Assembly (NCBI GenBank): GCA_945992255.1
Contig: CAMFVQ010000008.1
Coordinates: 1 to 35,191, forward strand
Source of the DNA: an uncultured Clostridia bacterium
GTDB lineage: Bacteria; Bacillota; Clostridia; Christensenellales; UBA3700
Direction: 5' to 3'
Length of the DNA stretch: 35,191 nucleotides
The notes under the pieces are model-generated. The model was not told the origin of the DNA, ran no database searches, and saw only the letters and a list, made by a program, of their open reading frames with translations. Shown piece by piece: positions 7,476-15,207 of this stretch. The position numbers and the translations under genes were made by a program. Numbering within the stretch: position 1 is the stretch's first letter; each line of letters opens with the position of its first letter.

Positions 7476-7550
7476 CTTTCCGTAGTTAAATGGATATAAC
7501 GGGTCCCTCCTAAGGATCAATTGTGAGTTCGATTCTCGCCGGGAAGACCA
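7476..7550 (+). tRNA. tRNA-Arg(CCT), complete, inside the island
   Basis: A full cloverleaf with encoded CCA. The acceptor CTTTCCG pairs with CGGGAAG; the D-arm is GTTA/TAAC; the anticodon stem is GGTCC/GGATC with loop CTCCTAA (anticodon CCT, reads AGG); the T-arm is GTGAG-TTCGATT-CTCGC; the discriminator is A. It differs from the split tRNA in acceptor, anticodon stem and T-arm, so it is not a simple duplicate. It sits about 180 bases inside the left junction and may replace the split tRNA. It is followed directly by a strong terminator. Its own promoter is not clear (a TAAAAT at 7461 is possible). Confidence 0.9.
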
Positions 7551-7579
7551 AAAAACGACCGATTTCTCGGTCGTTTTTG
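7551..7579. terminator. Terminator after tRNA-Arg, shared with the convergent gene
   Basis: A 12-bp perfect stem (AAAAACGACCGA / TCGGTCGTTTTT) with a TTTC loop. It works in both directions, for the tRNA and for the minus-strand gene ending at 7596. An almost identical hairpin lies at 8077, after thsA. Confidence 0.85.
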
Positions 7580-7595
7580 CATTGCAGTGCGTTCG

Positions 7596-7997
7596 TTATT
7601 CTTCCTTGAATTTGGTCAGCATACGCAGATGCGCTTGATTGTAGTATTTTCTAAAGGTTGCCCACGGTAGGCTCGTATCCTGTGAGAACGCGATTATCAC
7701 GCCTATCAGTTCACCTTTGTCTTTTGCCTCAATAATTGCCTTTTCATAGTCTTTGCTTTGTTGTGGCTTATCGAAGTGTTCGACAAGTTCTTTGACCCGT
7801 TGCTTGGCTTTGGGCGTTGTGGGTGTCTTATTCCAGCGACGGTCGTAGTTTGCCGTGCCGTCTATCCATAGTCTGCTTATCCTGCCGTCGTTGATGCCGT
7901 AGCCACTCGGTTCATCAAATACCTGTACATAGAATTTTATTCCGCCTATCGTTCCGAATTGCCAGTTTCCTTCCGTATGGGTGATTTTGATCTTCAT
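7596..7997 (-). CDS. Small conserved element protein (DUF7678-like)
   Basis: A 133-residue cytosolic protein with start ATG behind GGAGGTGTAAT. The pattern WQFGTIGGIKFYVQVFDEPS.YGINDGRISRLWI followed by YDRRW resembles a small family that I recall from mobile elements of Firmicutes (DUF7678); this name is from memory. The C-terminal half is helical and charged. It stands alone between two near-identical terminators. Its leader shares a motif (TTTACGGTAT) with the leader of the 156-residue gene at 21125, on the far side of the same element, so the two may be co-regulated. Function unknown. Confidence 0.65.
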   Translation of the reverse strand: MKIKITHTEGNWQFGTIGGIKFYVQVFDEPSGYGINDGRISRLWIDGTANYDRRWNKTPTTPKAKQRVKELVEHFDKPQQSKDYEKAIIEAKDKGELIGVIIAFSQDTSLPWATFRKYYNQAHLRMLTKFKEE

Positions 7998-8012
7998 ATT
8001 ACACCTCCGTAT

Positions 8013-8056
8013 CGTTAAACAAACGATACCGTAAACGGCAATTAAAGTCCAGCATA
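8013..8056 (-). repeat. Leader repeat, copy 1 (GCTGGACTTT...TTTACGG)
   Basis: Upstream of the DUF7678-like gene the minus strand reads GCTGGACTTT, then CCGTTTACGGTATCGTTTG. Related blocks precede the gene at 21125 (near 21617-21660) and int (near 18110-18140). See the finding on this shared leader. Confidence 0.45.
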
Positions 8057-8076
8057 ACGAGCCGAGAACAGCAAAG

Positions 8077-8103
8077 AAAAACGACCGATTTCTCGGCCGT
8101 TTT
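8077..8103. terminator. Terminator after thsA
   Basis: AAAACGaCCGA / TCGGcCGTTTT with a TTTC loop and one mismatch, directly after the thsA stop. It is nearly identical to the hairpin at 7551 and closes the ten-gene defence operon. Confidence 0.75.
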
Positions 8104-8107
8104 AGTG

Positions 8108-9553
8108 TTATTTTGACTCAGGTCTAAATGACAAAATATCGATTATACTTAATATAATATCTATTATTTCTTCTTTGGACAATTTAGGGGTATTAAGCTT
8201 TTCGAGTTTTTTCTTTATGTTTGGCATATTTCCGTTATACTTTTCAAAATCAGACAAAACTAATTCCGCTAGTTCTTTTGCTTTATAACCAGTAGTGCCA
8301 ACAGGGAAAACATATTTCTTTTTGTTAACAGCGATATCAAATTCTTTTTTTACGCCGTCAGCATTTATAATTTTTCCATTTTTATCTTTTTTATTACCGA
8401 ATAAGAAAAAGACTGCACCACATTGTTCAATCATTTTTTCACGATACGGAATATATATTTTTTCCATAAAGTCTGGCTTTTCATATAATGAATAGTACTT
8501 TTTAGGGAATGGGTATAACTTTAAATAATCAGCCATATCCAAATCATTTAAAGCTGTTGCCTCAGCTATTCCTTCATATAGACTAGGGCCAACACCGAAA
8601 CCATTTCCATTGATTACTTTTAAACCGTATCCTTGGTCTTTTTGTACTAAATTATAGCCGAGGTCATATATTAATTCTTTTGCCTCTTCTTCTGTACCAT
8701 ATTCTGAGTAGTCGTGTGCACTACCCGATATTAGTATTTTATATGACATATACTGCTTATATATTGCCTCCAATATTTCTTCTATTTCATTATATTCGTC
8801 AATTATAAGCGAGAATATACCATATTTTTCTATATCTTGCAAAAATAATAGTTGTTCTTTTTGTGCAGCTCGTTTAGTTGCTCTTTTAACAATGAAAAAA
8901 TGATTAGGTCCAATTGAGTTATTTTTTGCTTTTAACTTTTTAAGTATATTTTTAATGTCTGGATCGTTAAAACTATAACCAATGAATAGCATATTATTTA
9001 AAGCCAATTCATTTTCAAGCGCTGTATAAAAATTGGGATGAGTTGACTCATAACCGTCATAATCATCTTGCGTCAAAACGATATGTTCAGGGGCATCAAT
9101 GTCACCATGCACTTTAAAAACAAGTGTCTGACGTTCCGTTTCAATTTTAGCAAACTCACTATTAGAGTTCTTTTTTTCGAATTTCTTTTTTACAAATTTT
9201 AATGCATTTTCAATTATTGGATCATAATTAGTGGTCCAATAGTTTCGTATGGGCATTTTTGCCAATAATTTGTGCTTATACTGGAATTTATCCGTATGGA
9301 AGGCTTGTGACACTTCTTGCTTAAAAGCTGTCACTTCGGTTTTCGATTCATTGAGATAATATTGAGCTATCGTAGGATTATCTATAATAGTTCTTTTTGT
9401 TAATCCTAATTTTTTACGGAAGGGCTCAATTAATTTATTCCAGTCAAAATGTACTAAATCACAAGAAAATCCTGCGCCTACAAAAACAGAGGCCGTATTA
9501 CTCCTTAAAGCCTTCACGTATTCATTAATTAAAACTTGCTTTGATTCTATCAT
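8108..9553 (-). CDS. thsA: ThsA: SIR2-SLOG NADase effector of Thoeris
   Basis: Thoeris effector: once it binds the cyclic ADP-ribose-type signal made by ThsB, the SIR2 domain destroys NAD+ and stops the infected cell. It has 481 residues, close to the Bacillus ThsA length. The N-terminal SIR2 domain (about 10-260) shows GAGFS (26-30), TTNYDP with Asn109 and KVHGD with His149; in Bacillus cereus ThsA the catalytic residues are Asn112 and His152, so spacing agrees. From about 271 the sequence KILISGSAHDYSEYG opens the SLOG ligand-binding domain. Its ATG overlaps the thsB stop (TAATG), so the two are translationally coupled. It is the last gene of the operon and is followed by a terminator. The domain pairing plus the TIR partner make the call firm. 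Confidence 0.92.
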   Translation of the reverse strand: MIESKQVLINEYVKALRSNTASVFVGAGFSCDLVHFDWNKLIEPFRKKLGLTKRTIIDNPTIAQYYLNESKTEVTAFKQEVSQAFHTDKFQYKHKLLAKMPIRNYWTTNYDPIIENALKFVKKKFEKKNSNSEFAKIETERQTLVFKVHGDIDAPEHIVLTQDDYDGYESTHPNFYTALENELALNNMLFIGYSFNDPDIKNILKKLKAKNNSIGPNHFFIVKRATKRAAQKEQLLFLQDIEKYGIFSLIIDEYNEIEEILEAIYKQYMSYKILISGSAHDYSEYGTEEEAKELIYDLGYNLVQKDQGYGLKVINGNGFGVGPSLYEGIAEATALNDLDMADYLKLYPFPKKYYSLYEKPDFMEKIYIPYREKMIEQCGAVFFLFGNKKDKNGKIINADGVKKEFDIAVNKKKYVFPVGTTGYKAKELAELVLSDFEKYNGNMPNIKKKLEKLNTPKLSKEEIIDIILSIIDILSFRPESK

Positions 9554-10197
9554 TATGAATTTTTCCTTCGCAATGGTTCTGAATGATCATAGTTATTGCT
9601 TTTTCGTCTATTAAAAGCATTATCAATAAGTTCTTTGAGTTTATCTGTATCTTGGGAAATAACATCCCAATTTACGACCGATATTGCTACATCGCTTCTT
9701 TGCAAATTTGTAATTATTCTGTCGGGTAGATAAGGATATCGTTGTTTTAAAGAACTTTCTGTTTGAACCAATGGTGTCCATGTAGAATAGGGCCCCATTA
9801 TCGCTTTTTCACGTTCACTATTTGAAATCATACTTTGTTGTGAAGAAATAGACGGTAAATTGATTATTAAAATTCCCATTTTGGGGTTTACGTCGCTATC
9901 ATACATAGCAGCGTGTATTTCCCAATCGATAAATTTTCTTCTTTTGGTATTTTGACCACATAATAATATTAAAACGGTAGCGTCTTTAATGTAATTATCT
10001 CTAATCTCTCTTCGGATTTGCTCATCGGTCATGTATGTATCATCTATTTCGTCTTGATGAACGGAGCAATCCTCAAAAATGCTTTGAGTTCGCATGGTTG
10101 ACCAATCGAATTCTTTCATGTGAATTAAAACATCTTTATAGTCTTGGTCATCGTGGTGATAGTAACTTATAAATACTCTATGTCTGTCAATACTCAT
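9553..10197 (-). CDS. thsB: ThsB: TIR-domain sensor of Thoeris
   Basis: A 214-residue TIR protein that detects phage and makes a cyclic ADP-ribose isomer that switches on ThsA. The TIR fold starts at RHRVFISYYHHDDQDY (about 6-20); the likely catalytic glutamate is Glu93 in KFIDWEIHAAMY; the strand GILIINLP (about 107-114) follows. The start has a strong AAGGAGGATAAC site, 14 bases after the stop of the membrane-protein gene. It is coupled to thsA by a TAATG overlap. Only one TIR gene is present, although many Thoeris loci carry several. The last 60 residues (SVVNWDVISQDTDKLKELID) match the usual ThsB tail. Confidence 0.9.
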   Translation of the reverse strand: MSIDRHRVFISYYHHDDQDYKDVLIHMKEFDWSTMRTQSIFEDCSVHQDEIDDTYMTDEQIRREIRDNYIKDATVLILLCGQNTKRRKFIDWEIHAAMYDSDVNPKMGILIINLPSISSQQSMISNSEREKAIMGPYSTWTPLVQTESSLKQRYPYLPDRIITNLQRSDVAISVVNWDVISQDTDKLKELIDNAFNRRKSNNYDHSEPLRRKNS

Positions 10198-10211
10198 GTT
10201 ATCCTCCTTAG

Positions 10212-11414
10212 TTATTCTCCTTTTGTTTGTGATAAATAGTCTTTTTCCGAAATTTCCTTAAAACTCAATAAGTTTCTGTACAAGTTAAAATCTTGTTCTG
10301 TATTTTTTAAAAGGTCGGTATATAGCAATTCATAATAAAAAAGTCTTCCAAATATATCTTCAAGAGCCAAGAGAATAACTTTATCCTCATGAGCATTATC
10401 TGAATTTATTAAAATTTTGAAACGTTGATTTTTAAGCACTACATTATTTGTTGTAGGTATTAATAAGCCAAAGGACTGTGAGTAAACACTTTTAACGTAG
10501 AAACTTGAAGTATCTGAGTTTATAAATAAACTAATGTAACGTACATCATTTAGAGAAGAATAGTTTGGTATGTAAAATGGTATTGTTGGGTACACGCTAT
10601 TTAATGCTACATAAAAATCCGTCATTAAAGAAAACATCGGTTTTGCTTTGTTTAACTCGTCTTGGCGTTTCTTATTATTGGTGTCTTTAATAGTCCATGC
10701 GACTCCCACAAGGGTAAGCAATCCACCATAAACAGCAGAGATTACGGGAATTATAATATCTCGTAAACTGCAATTTGGAATAATATAAATCAAATATACG
10801 GTTAAGCCTATACCCAAAACAAAATCCGTCAGTAATAGCCATTTGTTAGTTTTGATATCTGACAAAAAGGAAACTGTTAAACCATAAAGCACAATTAGCA
10901 TTGCTAATCCACCAAAAATGAACTGTAATACGAGCCATTGATTAAAGCATGCCATATAGAACAAATCAAGTAGCCAATAAAACATAATATATTTGCCTAG
11001 ACATACGTTAGCGGCTTTTACTTGCTCAGTAGAATATGTATTTTTACTTTCTGCCCACGCTTTGACTGTAGCACATCCGATAGGGGCGCTTAACGCAATA
11101 ATCGTAAAAGCAAACCAATACCAATTGTAGGCTGTATCATAGTAGTTGATTATGAATATGCCACTTATAATAAAAAGCAATTGCAATATTCCACCTGAAG
11201 AAGAAATTTGAACAAATTTAGACTGCTCCTTCATTTTTTTGTTCGGTATAAAGGAATAAACTAAAAATATTGCAAGGGAAGGATACCATATACATTGTCC
11301 AATAGTTTTATTAATAGCATTATGTAAAAATGGCAACGCGATAAAGCCGCAGAAAGCAATTGCGACTAAAACATGCCATATTATATTAAAAATTTTCTTT
11401 AGTCTTTTTTTCAA
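10212..11414 (-). CDS. Multi-pass membrane protein in the Thoeris/RM operon, unknown
   Basis: A 400-residue protein with a TTG start 8 bases after AAAGGAG. About eight TM segments fill residues 8-240 (for example VLVAIAFCGFIALPFL, LLFIISGIFIINYY, VISAVYGGLLTLVGVAWTI). The last TM is followed by a charged linker (KDTNNKKRQDELNK) and a soluble domain of about 150 residues with beta-type sequence. The tail after the TM block resembles membrane-anchored proteins often found in defence islands, but I recognise no family. It lies 11 bases after vsr and 14 bases before thsB, so co-transcription is very likely. It could be a third Thoeris component, a separate abortive-infection effector, or a passenger. 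Confidence 0.85.
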   Translation of the reverse strand: MKKRLKKIFNIIWHVLVAIAFCGFIALPFLHNAINKTIGQCIWYPSLAIFLVYSFIPNKKMKEQSKFVQISSSGGILQLLFIISGIFIINYYDTAYNWYWFAFTIIALSAPIGCATVKAWAESKNTYSTEQVKAANVCLGKYIMFYWLLDLFYMACFNQWLVLQFIFGGLAMLIVLYGLTVSFLSDIKTNKWLLLTDFVLGIGLTVYLIYIIPNCSLRDIIIPVISAVYGGLLTLVGVAWTIKDTNNKKRQDELNKAKPMFSLMTDFYVALNSVYPTIPFYIPNYSSLNDVRYISLFINSDTSSFYVKSVYSQSFGLLIPTTNNVVLKNQRFKILINSDNAHEDKVILLALEDIFGRLFYYELLYTDLLKNTEQDFNLYRNLLSFKEISEKDYLSQTKGE

Positions 11415-11425
11415 TAGGTTCTCCT

Positions 11426-11836
11426 TTATTTAATTATAACACTAATTTTTTCTAATAATTTTTCTCTGTTTTTCTTTTTAAGCTCGCATTCCCAGATTCG
11501 AATAACTGTCCAATTCTTTTTTATAAGGGTTTCCGTTACGATTTGGTCGTGTTTGCGATTATAGTCGCGCTTTGCGTTCCAAAAGTCCGCGTTGGCGCTA
11601 GGGGTAACGTTACGGCAATCGTGACCGTGCCAAAAGCATCCGTCAACGAATACTACGACTCGCTTTTTAGGGAAAACGAAGTCTGGTTTTCCTACGAGGG
11701 GATAAGTTCGCCGCCACCCCTTAATATGGAGTTCTTTGAAAATATCTATCATCTTCAGCTCGGTGGTTTTTGTGTTTTTGCTTTTTATGGCGCGCATTAC
11801 CTCCGAGCGTTTGTTTGTTGAAAAGATATCACTCAT
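11426..11836 (-). CDS. vsr: Very short patch repair endonuclease (Vsr)
   Basis: A 136-residue endonuclease that nicks next to T:G mismatches formed when 5-methylcytosine deaminates; it protects cells that carry cytosine-5 methyltransferases. Signature segments are RSEVMRAIKSKNTKTE-like at the N-terminus (here KNTKTTELKM), the Asp of the active site in VGKPDFVFPKKRVVVFVDGCFWHGHDC, and the RIWECEL end. The start overlaps the upstream nuclease gene by 8 bases. The pairing with two C5 methyltransferases in the same operon fits the known biology. Confidence 0.93.
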   Translation of the reverse strand: MSDIFSTNKRSEVMRAIKSKNTKTTELKMIDIFKELHIKGWRRTYPLVGKPDFVFPKKRVVVFVDGCFWHGHDCRNVTPSANADFWNAKRDYNRKHDQIVTETLIKKNWTVIRIWECELKKKNREKLLEKISVIIK

Positions 11837-12632
11837 CGCTTTTTTCCACAGTAACAGCTAAGGAATCTAAATCAGGAATAGTGTCACCAAAACTATATTT
11901 GAATAAGTTGTCGGCGATGGCTACGGTTTCAACGTCTTCAAATTTTGCATTTGCCGTCCATTTGTCGTTAGGTAGCGAGGCTAAATTAGTTATGTTTATC
12001 ACTGCCAATTTACCATTAAACAAATCAAAATGCAAAACGTAGGTTTTCCAATTATGATTTGCTCTTACTTTTGCGTCTGTAGCTTTAGAACGCTTAATAT
12101 CGTTTTGTCCCGTAAAGCCTGCTTGAATTTCTATATGAATATTCTTTTTAACAATTTGTAAATCAGCAATAGCTTCTCTCTTAAAGGAATCAATATTACC
12201 GTCGCTAATTACTTTTTGCAAATTGTCTTCGCCTAACTGCTCAAGTTCATCGTCGTTTACGCCAAATACAAGAGAAATGGTTTTATGAAAATACAACGCA
12301 ACCATATATCCGCGCATCCAGTTATAATAAACTGCTTCACGTGCACGTCCATTATTATTAAACAGTTTTTCGATTATTTGAAAGCCTTTTAAGGTATTAT
12401 ACGCTTCGGTTGCTTGAGTTTTAAAATCATTAAACTCTTCATCTGTTAGTTTTAAATTAGGATGCATAGTTTTATTGATTTTTGAGAACATATCAATCAA
12501 ACGGGCATTTTCTTTTTCTATTAAATCCCAATTAATGCAGACTATATCCGTGGCTTTGAAGTATTTTTTTAAAATCACTTGATTGGTGAAGCCCAATGCT
12601 TTTCTATAATCCTTAGGTGTTTTGTATTCCAT
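11829..12632 (-). CDS. Putative type II restriction nuclease subunit
   Basis: A 267-residue protein. The track start at 12707 lies inside the previous gene; the ATG at 12632 (MEYKTPKDYRK) is 5 bases after that gene's stop and is preferred. A stretch around residues 165-195 (ADLQIVKKNIHIEIQAGF...DIKRSK) resembles a PD-(D/E)XK core with an ExQ variant; this is a visual judgement. The N-terminal half is helical. Its position between other RM genes and vsr supports a restriction role. With the preceding gene it could form the two different subunits of an asymmetric-site enzyme. Family not recognised. Confidence 0.6.
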   Translation of the reverse strand: MEYKTPKDYRKALGFTNQVILKKYFKATDIVCINWDLIEKENARLIDMFSKINKTMHPNLKLTDEEFNDFKTQATEAYNTLKGFQIIEKLFNNNGRAREAVYYNWMRGYMVALYFHKTISLVFGVNDDELEQLGEDNLQKVISDGNIDSFKREAIADLQIVKKNIHIEIQAGFTGQNDIKRSKATDAKVRANHNWKTYVLHFDLFNGKLAVINITNLASLPNDKWTANAKFEDVETVAIADNLFKYSFGDTIPDLDSLAVTVEKSDE

Positions 12633-12637
12633 ATGCG

Positions 12638-13483
12638 TTACTTGTTTCCTAATAAGAATCGAACTTTTACGTAATTGTGGTGGAACTGAAGTTGTTTCTG
12701 GTGCCATTGAACGAACCCGAAGGGTAATTGTATCGTAGTACCACCGTTGGAAGCTCCGTAGTAAACCTCATCCGACGATGCACGACTTGCCGCCTTGCTG
12801 ATTTCCGCAATGTCAAAAACGGCGTCAACGTCATTTTCGCCAAGCATGTTTTTATACCAAACGAAATCGGACCACTCGTCTTTATCTCGTACGGCTCCAG
12901 TTGCAAAACACAAATAAGTAAGTTCGTACACGTTGTCCTTAAACCATTGTAACAGGGCGTGATATAAGCTCTCATCGTAGCATCTTAAAGTATCTGCGTT
13001 AAGGCTTTTATGGCGAATTTGCATATCGTAGTCAAAAACCTTCGTTCTATCTGCATAGCGTTCAATTATCGATACGGCGTCAGGAGCCGCCGCCCAAAAT
13101 AAGAATATAGCCCTACACACGTTTTCAGGAATTCGCTTGTTAAATTGCGCCTCAAAAACATCAATAAAATTCTTAGCGCGAACGAAGTAGACTTGTCCGC
13201 CAAGACTTTTTTTGATAGAAACGTTTGCGAACGTTTCGTCGTCAAAATATAATTTTAAATCCGTTTTTGATTTCGTTTTCCGACCACAAACGCTGTCCAC
13301 GTTGTGTTCGTGTAAACCACCGATACTGGTTTCAACTAAATTTTTATCGTCAAGATTGATGCGTTGTAAAAATTCTCGTGTGTATTTTTCGTCGTTATCT
13401 AATAATTCTTTTACCAACTCTTCATTTTCGTGACCAGATAATTTTGCGTGTTTCCAACCTTCGGATCTATTTCTTCCGTACAT
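12638..13483 (-). CDS. Putative type II restriction endonuclease (PD-(D/E)XK-like)
   Basis: A 281-residue protein whose ATG at 13483 follows AAGGAGAATAAT and lies one base after the HNH-gene stop. Residues about 70-100 read KTDLKLYFDDETFANVSIKKSLGGQVYFV: an Asp, a beta strand, then SxKK, which looks like a PD-(D/E)XK nuclease core with Ser in the usual Glu place. The remainder is mixed and unrecognised, with tryptophan-rich patches (FLFWAAAP, EWSDFVWYK). Its operon neighbours are two cytosine methyltransferases upstream and a second putative nuclease downstream. Restriction activity is an inference from core and context. Confidence 0.6.
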   Translation of the reverse strand: MYGRNRSEGWKHAKLSGHENEELVKELLDNDEKYTREFLQRINLDDKNLVETSIGGLHEHNVDSVCGRKTKSKTDLKLYFDDETFANVSIKKSLGGQVYFVRAKNFIDVFEAQFNKRIPENVCRAIFLFWAAAPDAVSIIERYADRTKVFDYDMQIRHKSLNADTLRCYDESLYHALLQWFKDNVYELTYLCFATGAVRDKDEWSDFVWYKNMLGENDVDAVFDIAEISKAASRASSDEVYYGASNGGTTIQLPFGFVQWHQKQLQFHHNYVKVRFLLGNK

Positions 13484-13484
13484 A

Positions 13485-14198
13485 TTATTCTCCTTCCGTA
13501 CTTTCAAATTTTTTCTTAAGAATTTCGTAAATTTCTCGTTGTACTTGTACTGACGAATTTTTTACGACGTTAGGATTTGCTATTTTTATTACGCGTCCTT
13601 TTTTATCGTAAACCCAGTTGTTCAAATCTGGTTGATTACATTTTGAGCATTGAGGTATAACGTTTCCTTTTTGGAGGGGTTTAGAAGGGTCCATATGCCC
13701 TTTTTGAAGTTCCGTTATCGTGTTTGGCCAAAGTAAATGTTTTTCTCCTTCTTTTGAGCCACAGCACGCACACCTATAGCCGTAGCGGTTTTTTATGTTT
13801 TTCCATTCGTCTTCGGTTAAATCAGTCGTTCGTTTTTCGGCGTTAAAGCCTGGATACGGTTCTTCTAAGGTTTTTAACTTATATTCGCCAGTTTTTAATC
13901 CGCTGTCCGCGTCACCACGTTTGCCAGATAAAATATACCATCCTTTTTGCGCGGCTAAATGGCGGGCTTGCTGAACGTCGATACTACCCCCGTATCTTTT
14001 TAAGAATTTAGTTAATTCTGCTTTAGTTACTATCGCAGTTTCAGGATAACCTTTTGCAAGGCAAACGAGTACCAAGGCATCCTTAGTATAAGAACCGTCG
14101 CGCTTCAAATTCGGTAAGTGAACGCCGTGTGATTTTAAATATTTTTCGTGATACTCTTTTACCAGTTTATATATTTTTTCAATTTCATTTTTAGTCAT
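13485..14198 (-). CDS. HNH-family nuclease of the RM operon
   Basis: A 237-residue protein. The ATG at 14198 is preferred over the track start because GAGG lies six bases before it; it overlaps the methyltransferase stop. The N-terminal 90 residues are helical (possible DNA-binding). The C-terminal part (about 140-190) is a zinc-held HNH module: CACCGS, then KGHMDPSKPLQKGN, then IPQCSKCNQPDLNNWVYD. Such modules occur in HNH-type restriction enzymes and homing-type nucleases. Placed directly after a C5 methyltransferase, it is likely to be a restriction subunit. Which of the three nuclease-like genes matches which methyltransferase is not clear. Confidence 0.8.
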   Translation of the reverse strand: MTKNEIEKIYKLVKEYHEKYLKSHGVHLPNLKRDGSYTKDALVLVCLAKGYPETAIVTKAELTKFLKRYGGSIDVQQARHLAAQKGWYILSGKRGDADSGLKTGEYKLKTLEEPYPGFNAEKRTTDLTEDEWKNIKNRYGYRCACCGSKEGEKHLLWPNTITELQKGHMDPSKPLQKGNVIPQCSKCNQPDLNNWVYDKKGRVIKIANPNVVKNSSVQVQREIYEILKKKFESTEGE

Positions 14199-15150
14199 TA
14201 ACATCCTCGTACACGACTTTTTTAATATTTAGCGCTATTTCTTTTATAATAGGAACGCAAACGGAGTTCCCGATTTGTTTATATACTTGCTTTGGCGTTT
14301 TTTGTAATGGAAATTCAAAATCCTCGGGAAAACCTTGCAATCTAGCCGCCTCGCGTTGCGTAATTTTTCTAATCGAAAAATCATCCCAAAAGAAAGGAAT
14401 TCTTTCGTACGGGCTACCCATGGCTGCGAGCAACGTAGGACATATACCGTCGCGTCCTTTAGAAAGTCCCCAATCGGTAAAACGATAAATACGATGTCTA
14501 TCAGTCATAAACGCTACCATTTCATCCCACATTTTATGGTTGTCCATATAGTAAGAATCTGGTTGACGTTCTTTATCAAAGAAAGAAAAGGCGTCACGCT
14601 TTAATTCTCGTTCTTCGGGAAACTGAAATCTATCGCATAAATTCTCGTCTAAAAACGCTACGATATATATTCTATTTCGTTGCTGAGGAATGCCGTAATC
14701 ACTAGCGTTCATAACTTTATATCTAACGCTATATCCAAGCTCAGCCATCGTGTTAAAAATCGTTAGGAAAGTTCTTCCTTCGTCGTGTTTAACTAGATTT
14801 GCCACGTTTTCAAAAAATACGACGGACGGTTTTTTTGCCGCTATTACGCGAGCAGTTTCAAAAAACAAGTTTCCACGGGGATCTTCAAATCCTTTTTGTA
14901 AACCAACCGAAGAAAAGGCTTGACATGGGAAACCCGCTACGAGCACGTCGAAATCGGGAATCGTATCCGTTGAGACTTCTTGAATATCGCCTTCAACAAG
15001 AAAATCTTCTCCGAAGTTAAGTCTATAGGTTCTACAAGCGTATTTATCTATTTCGTTTGCCCAGACGATTTTGTATCCCGCTTGCTCAAAGCCAAGGTCG
15101 ATACCACCGATTCCTGCAAACATACTTGCTACTTTTAATTTCTTTCGCAT
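14191..15150 (-). CDS. DNA cytosine-5 methyltransferase 2
   Basis: A 319-residue SAM-dependent enzyme that methylates C5 of cytosine. Motif I is FAGIGGIDLGF (about 11-21), motif IV AGFPCQAFS with the catalytic Cys76, motif VI FFENV (about 110), motif VIII QQRNR, and motif X IGNSVCVPI near the end. The target-recognition region between VIII and IX is short, about 80 residues, which fits a simple type II enzyme. It is 57 bases after methyltransferase 1 and overlaps the HNH gene. Two C5 enzymes in one operon usually mean an asymmetric site with one enzyme per strand. Confidence 0.95.
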   Translation of the reverse strand: MRKKLKVASMFAGIGGIDLGFEQAGYKIVWANEIDKYACRTYRLNFGEDFLVEGDIQEVSTDTIPDFDVLVAGFPCQAFSSVGLQKGFEDPRGNLFFETARVIAAKKPSVVFFENVANLVKHDEGRTFLTIFNTMAELGYSVRYKVMNASDYGIPQQRNRIYIVAFLDENLCDRFQFPEERELKRDAFSFFDKERQPDSYYMDNHKMWDEMVAFMTDRHRIYRFTDWGLSKGRDGICPTLLAAMGSPYERIPFFWDDFSIRKITQREAARLQGFPEDFEFPLQKTPKQVYKQIGNSVCVPIIKEIALNIKKVVYEDVND

Positions 15151-15207
15151 ATTTCACCAAAACGAAAGAAGCCGCACGGTGGCAGCATTGCTTTCGCCTA
15201 AATTATT

